DNA from: Sapientia aquatica
GTDB lineage: Bacteria > Pseudomonadota > Gammaproteobacteria > Burkholderiales > Burkholderiaceae_D
Reading direction: 5' to 3'
DNA length: 64,000 nt
Assembly: GCF_004358105.1 (NCBI RefSeq)
Contig: NZ_SMYL01000002.1
Coordinates: 558,001 to 622,000, forward strand
Below are positions 63,184 through 64,000 of this stretch, piece by piece. The stretch's first letter is position 1. Each line of letters starts with the position of its first letter. The notes below the pieces were generated by a model. That model searched no databases and was not told where the DNA came from. It saw only the letters and a program-made list of their open reading frames with translations. The translations under genes were made by a program, and so were the position numbers.

Positions 63184-64000
63184 TTAGATTTTTGGTCGTT
63201 TCCCTGCTTGCTGTGATTGAGCATTATCTTTTGCATTCAGTTTTTCCTTTTCAATTTGAAGGTTAATGGCTGACATCTGTGCTTCAATATTTGCAATCTC
63301 CTTTCTGAGCTTTTGGAGTAGCAGTCCTTGAGCACTCTTCGCAACAACAACGAGTTTTGAAAGTCTCATAGCTAACATGCCAAGCTGAATTTCAAAGCCA
63401 GCTATCGGACTGCCAATCTCTGGAGTATCGTTTGCGAAATTATTTTCATCCTGCTTGGCAGGTGTGGCTCCTGCACCAGTTATTTTTATTTGCTGTTTAG
63501 GCTGATGCATGCTCATAGCCAATTGTGTAAATGCATTGATATGAATTTTGGATTGTGCTGAAGGAAGGGGGATTTTTTCTTCAACTGAATTTGTTTTATT
63601 CCCAGTGTTGGAAATTTTCTTGGGTCTAAAGTAAATTTTGTTTTGCAGATATTTTTTTGAAAAATAATCTGCTCGGTTCTGAGTCATCTCATTAAGTTTA
63701 TTTATTAATAGACTAGCCTGACCAACTGATAATGGTCTTGGATTTTTACTCAACCAATGTTGGCTAATTATTTCTTTGTAGTCAGCTCCTTTTGAAAATA
63801 GCGGACCTTTTAATCGTTTTGCCTTGGCTGTGCCTGGAAATTTAAACGATATGTAATTATCTCCAACTCTAGTCACTTCCCCATAGTTTTCATTTAGTTG
63901 AGAAACTAATTCATCACGATTTGAAATTTGACCACTGATAATTTTATTTTTAATTTCGTTGGAAAGAATATGCTTGGCTCTGCGAGCCTTTTTTCCATTT
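63184..64000 (-). CDS. probable relaxase/mobilization protein, C-terminal part (cut by window edge)
   Basis: The minus-strand frame is open to the right edge, so the N-terminus lies outside; a GTG at 63876 is internal. About 272 codons are visible. The stretch KARRAKHILSNEI…SRDELVSQL-like, then GEVTRVGDNYISFKFPGTAKAKRLKGPLFSKGADY, resembles the region that follows the nuclease domain in MobA/VirD2-type relaxases, where plasmid or element DNA is nicked for transfer. The C-terminal 60 residues form a coiled-coil (LQKLRKEIANIEAQMSAINLQIEKEK). The HxH metal motif would be outside the window, so the call needs the missing part. Confidence 0.62.
   Translation of the reverse strand, partial: NGKKARRAKHILSNEIKNKIISGQISNRDELVSQLNENYGEVTRVGDNYISFKFPGTAKAKRLKGPLFSKGADYKEIISQHWLSKNPRPLSVGQASLLINKLNEMTQNRADYFSKKYLQNKIYFRPKKISNTGNKTNSVEEKIPLPSAQSKIHINAFTQLAMSMHQPKQQIKITGAGATPAKQDENNFANDTPEIGSPIAGFEIQLGMLAMRLSKLVVVAKSAQGLLLQKLRKEIANIEAQMSAINLQIEKEKLNAKDNAQSQQAGKRPKI

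Larger units (their letters stand above)
56745..64000. mobile_element. integrated element in msrA, probably mobilizable, left end (continues past the window)
   Basis: The boundary is where msrA similarity stops, near 56745. Inside, base composition shifts to AT-rich, the genes all run on the minus strand and none is a housekeeping gene. Contents are the att-like repeats, a 208-aa unknown gene, a type ISP-like restriction–modification enzyme, a 102-aa unknown gene with a strong promoter, and the C-terminal part of a probable relaxase. No integrase gene lies in the visible part; it is expected at the far end. The combination fits an integrative mobilizable element with defence cargo. Confidence 0.7.

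Noticed and set aside
1-64000. CRISPR arrays, insertion sequences and rRNA genes
   Set aside because: No regularly spaced repeat array, no transposase with terminal repeats and no rRNA sequence was seen in the window.

Overview
The window reads as a continuous chromosomal stretch of a betaproteobacterium, most likely order Burkholderiales and possibly an Oxalobacteraceae relative such as Undibacterium or Herminiimonas. This is inferred from gene order and families: rsgA–phhB–M48 protease beside a divergent orn, argF–argG, and a pgk–pyk–fba–purC run. No database search was run. The core has medium GC. From about 56.75 kb to the right edge the DNA is visibly more AT-rich and belongs to an inserted mobile element.

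Layout. 0–9 kb: the end of an M28 peptidase, an α/β hydrolase, a two-subunit molybdenum hydroxylase (IorAB-like) with a Tat-exported monooxygenase-fold protein and a RibD-like reductase, two unknown small genes, an acyltransferase and a Spy/CpxP-like protein. 9–25.5 kb: housekeeping genes including argG, argF and argA, rsgA, phhB, orn, rpiA, yggX and hrpA, plus an M13 peptidase. 25.7–27.5 kb: two identical tRNA-Pro(TGG) genes, each with its own promoter and terminator, bracketing a thiolase gene. 27.9–30.4 kb: a compact set of porin, phosphate-binding-like protein and SCO-like protein. 30.6–36.1 kb: a GH3 glycosidase, then a four-gene minus-strand set (nucleotidyltransferase–kinase fusion, HAD phosphatase, KpsF-type isomerase, glycosyltransferase-like protein) that looks like a pathway for a nucleotide-activated sugar. 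36.5–42.5 kb: a cystine-type symporter with a CoA-disulfide-reductase-like enzyme, a second M13 peptidase, and an ArsR–SRPBCC pair whose regulator carries an in-frame TGA. 42.7–49.1 kb: Sua5-type TsaC, purC, fba, pyk and pgk. 49.5–56.6 kb: azlCD, small conserved genes, a YheT-type hydrolase, a BepA-type protease overlapping an AAA ATPase gene, and moaC.

Mobile element. After moaC the first 16 codons of msrA are present (through the GGGCFWC active-site motif). The msrA reading frame then runs into AT-rich foreign DNA with tandem 12-bp repeats and an inverted copy. The element continues past the right edge. It carries a 208-aa unknown gene, a single-chain type ISP-like restriction–modification–helicase gene (about 1664 aa), a 102-aa unknown gene behind a perfect consensus promoter overlapped by a palindromic operator-like site, and the C-terminal part of what is probably a mobilization relaxase. 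The simplest reading is an integrative mobilizable element carrying a phage-defence cargo.

Functional links. argA, argF and argG supply arginine biosynthesis. pgk, pyk and fba supply glycolysis, and purC purine synthesis. moaC makes a molybdopterin precursor that the IorAB-like enzyme would need. Bidirectional hairpin terminators separate many of the converging genes. The most unusual items are the msrA-integrated element, the sugar-nucleotide gene set, the porin–binding protein–SCO set, and the ArsR gene with a TGA at a position where homologues usually have cysteine.
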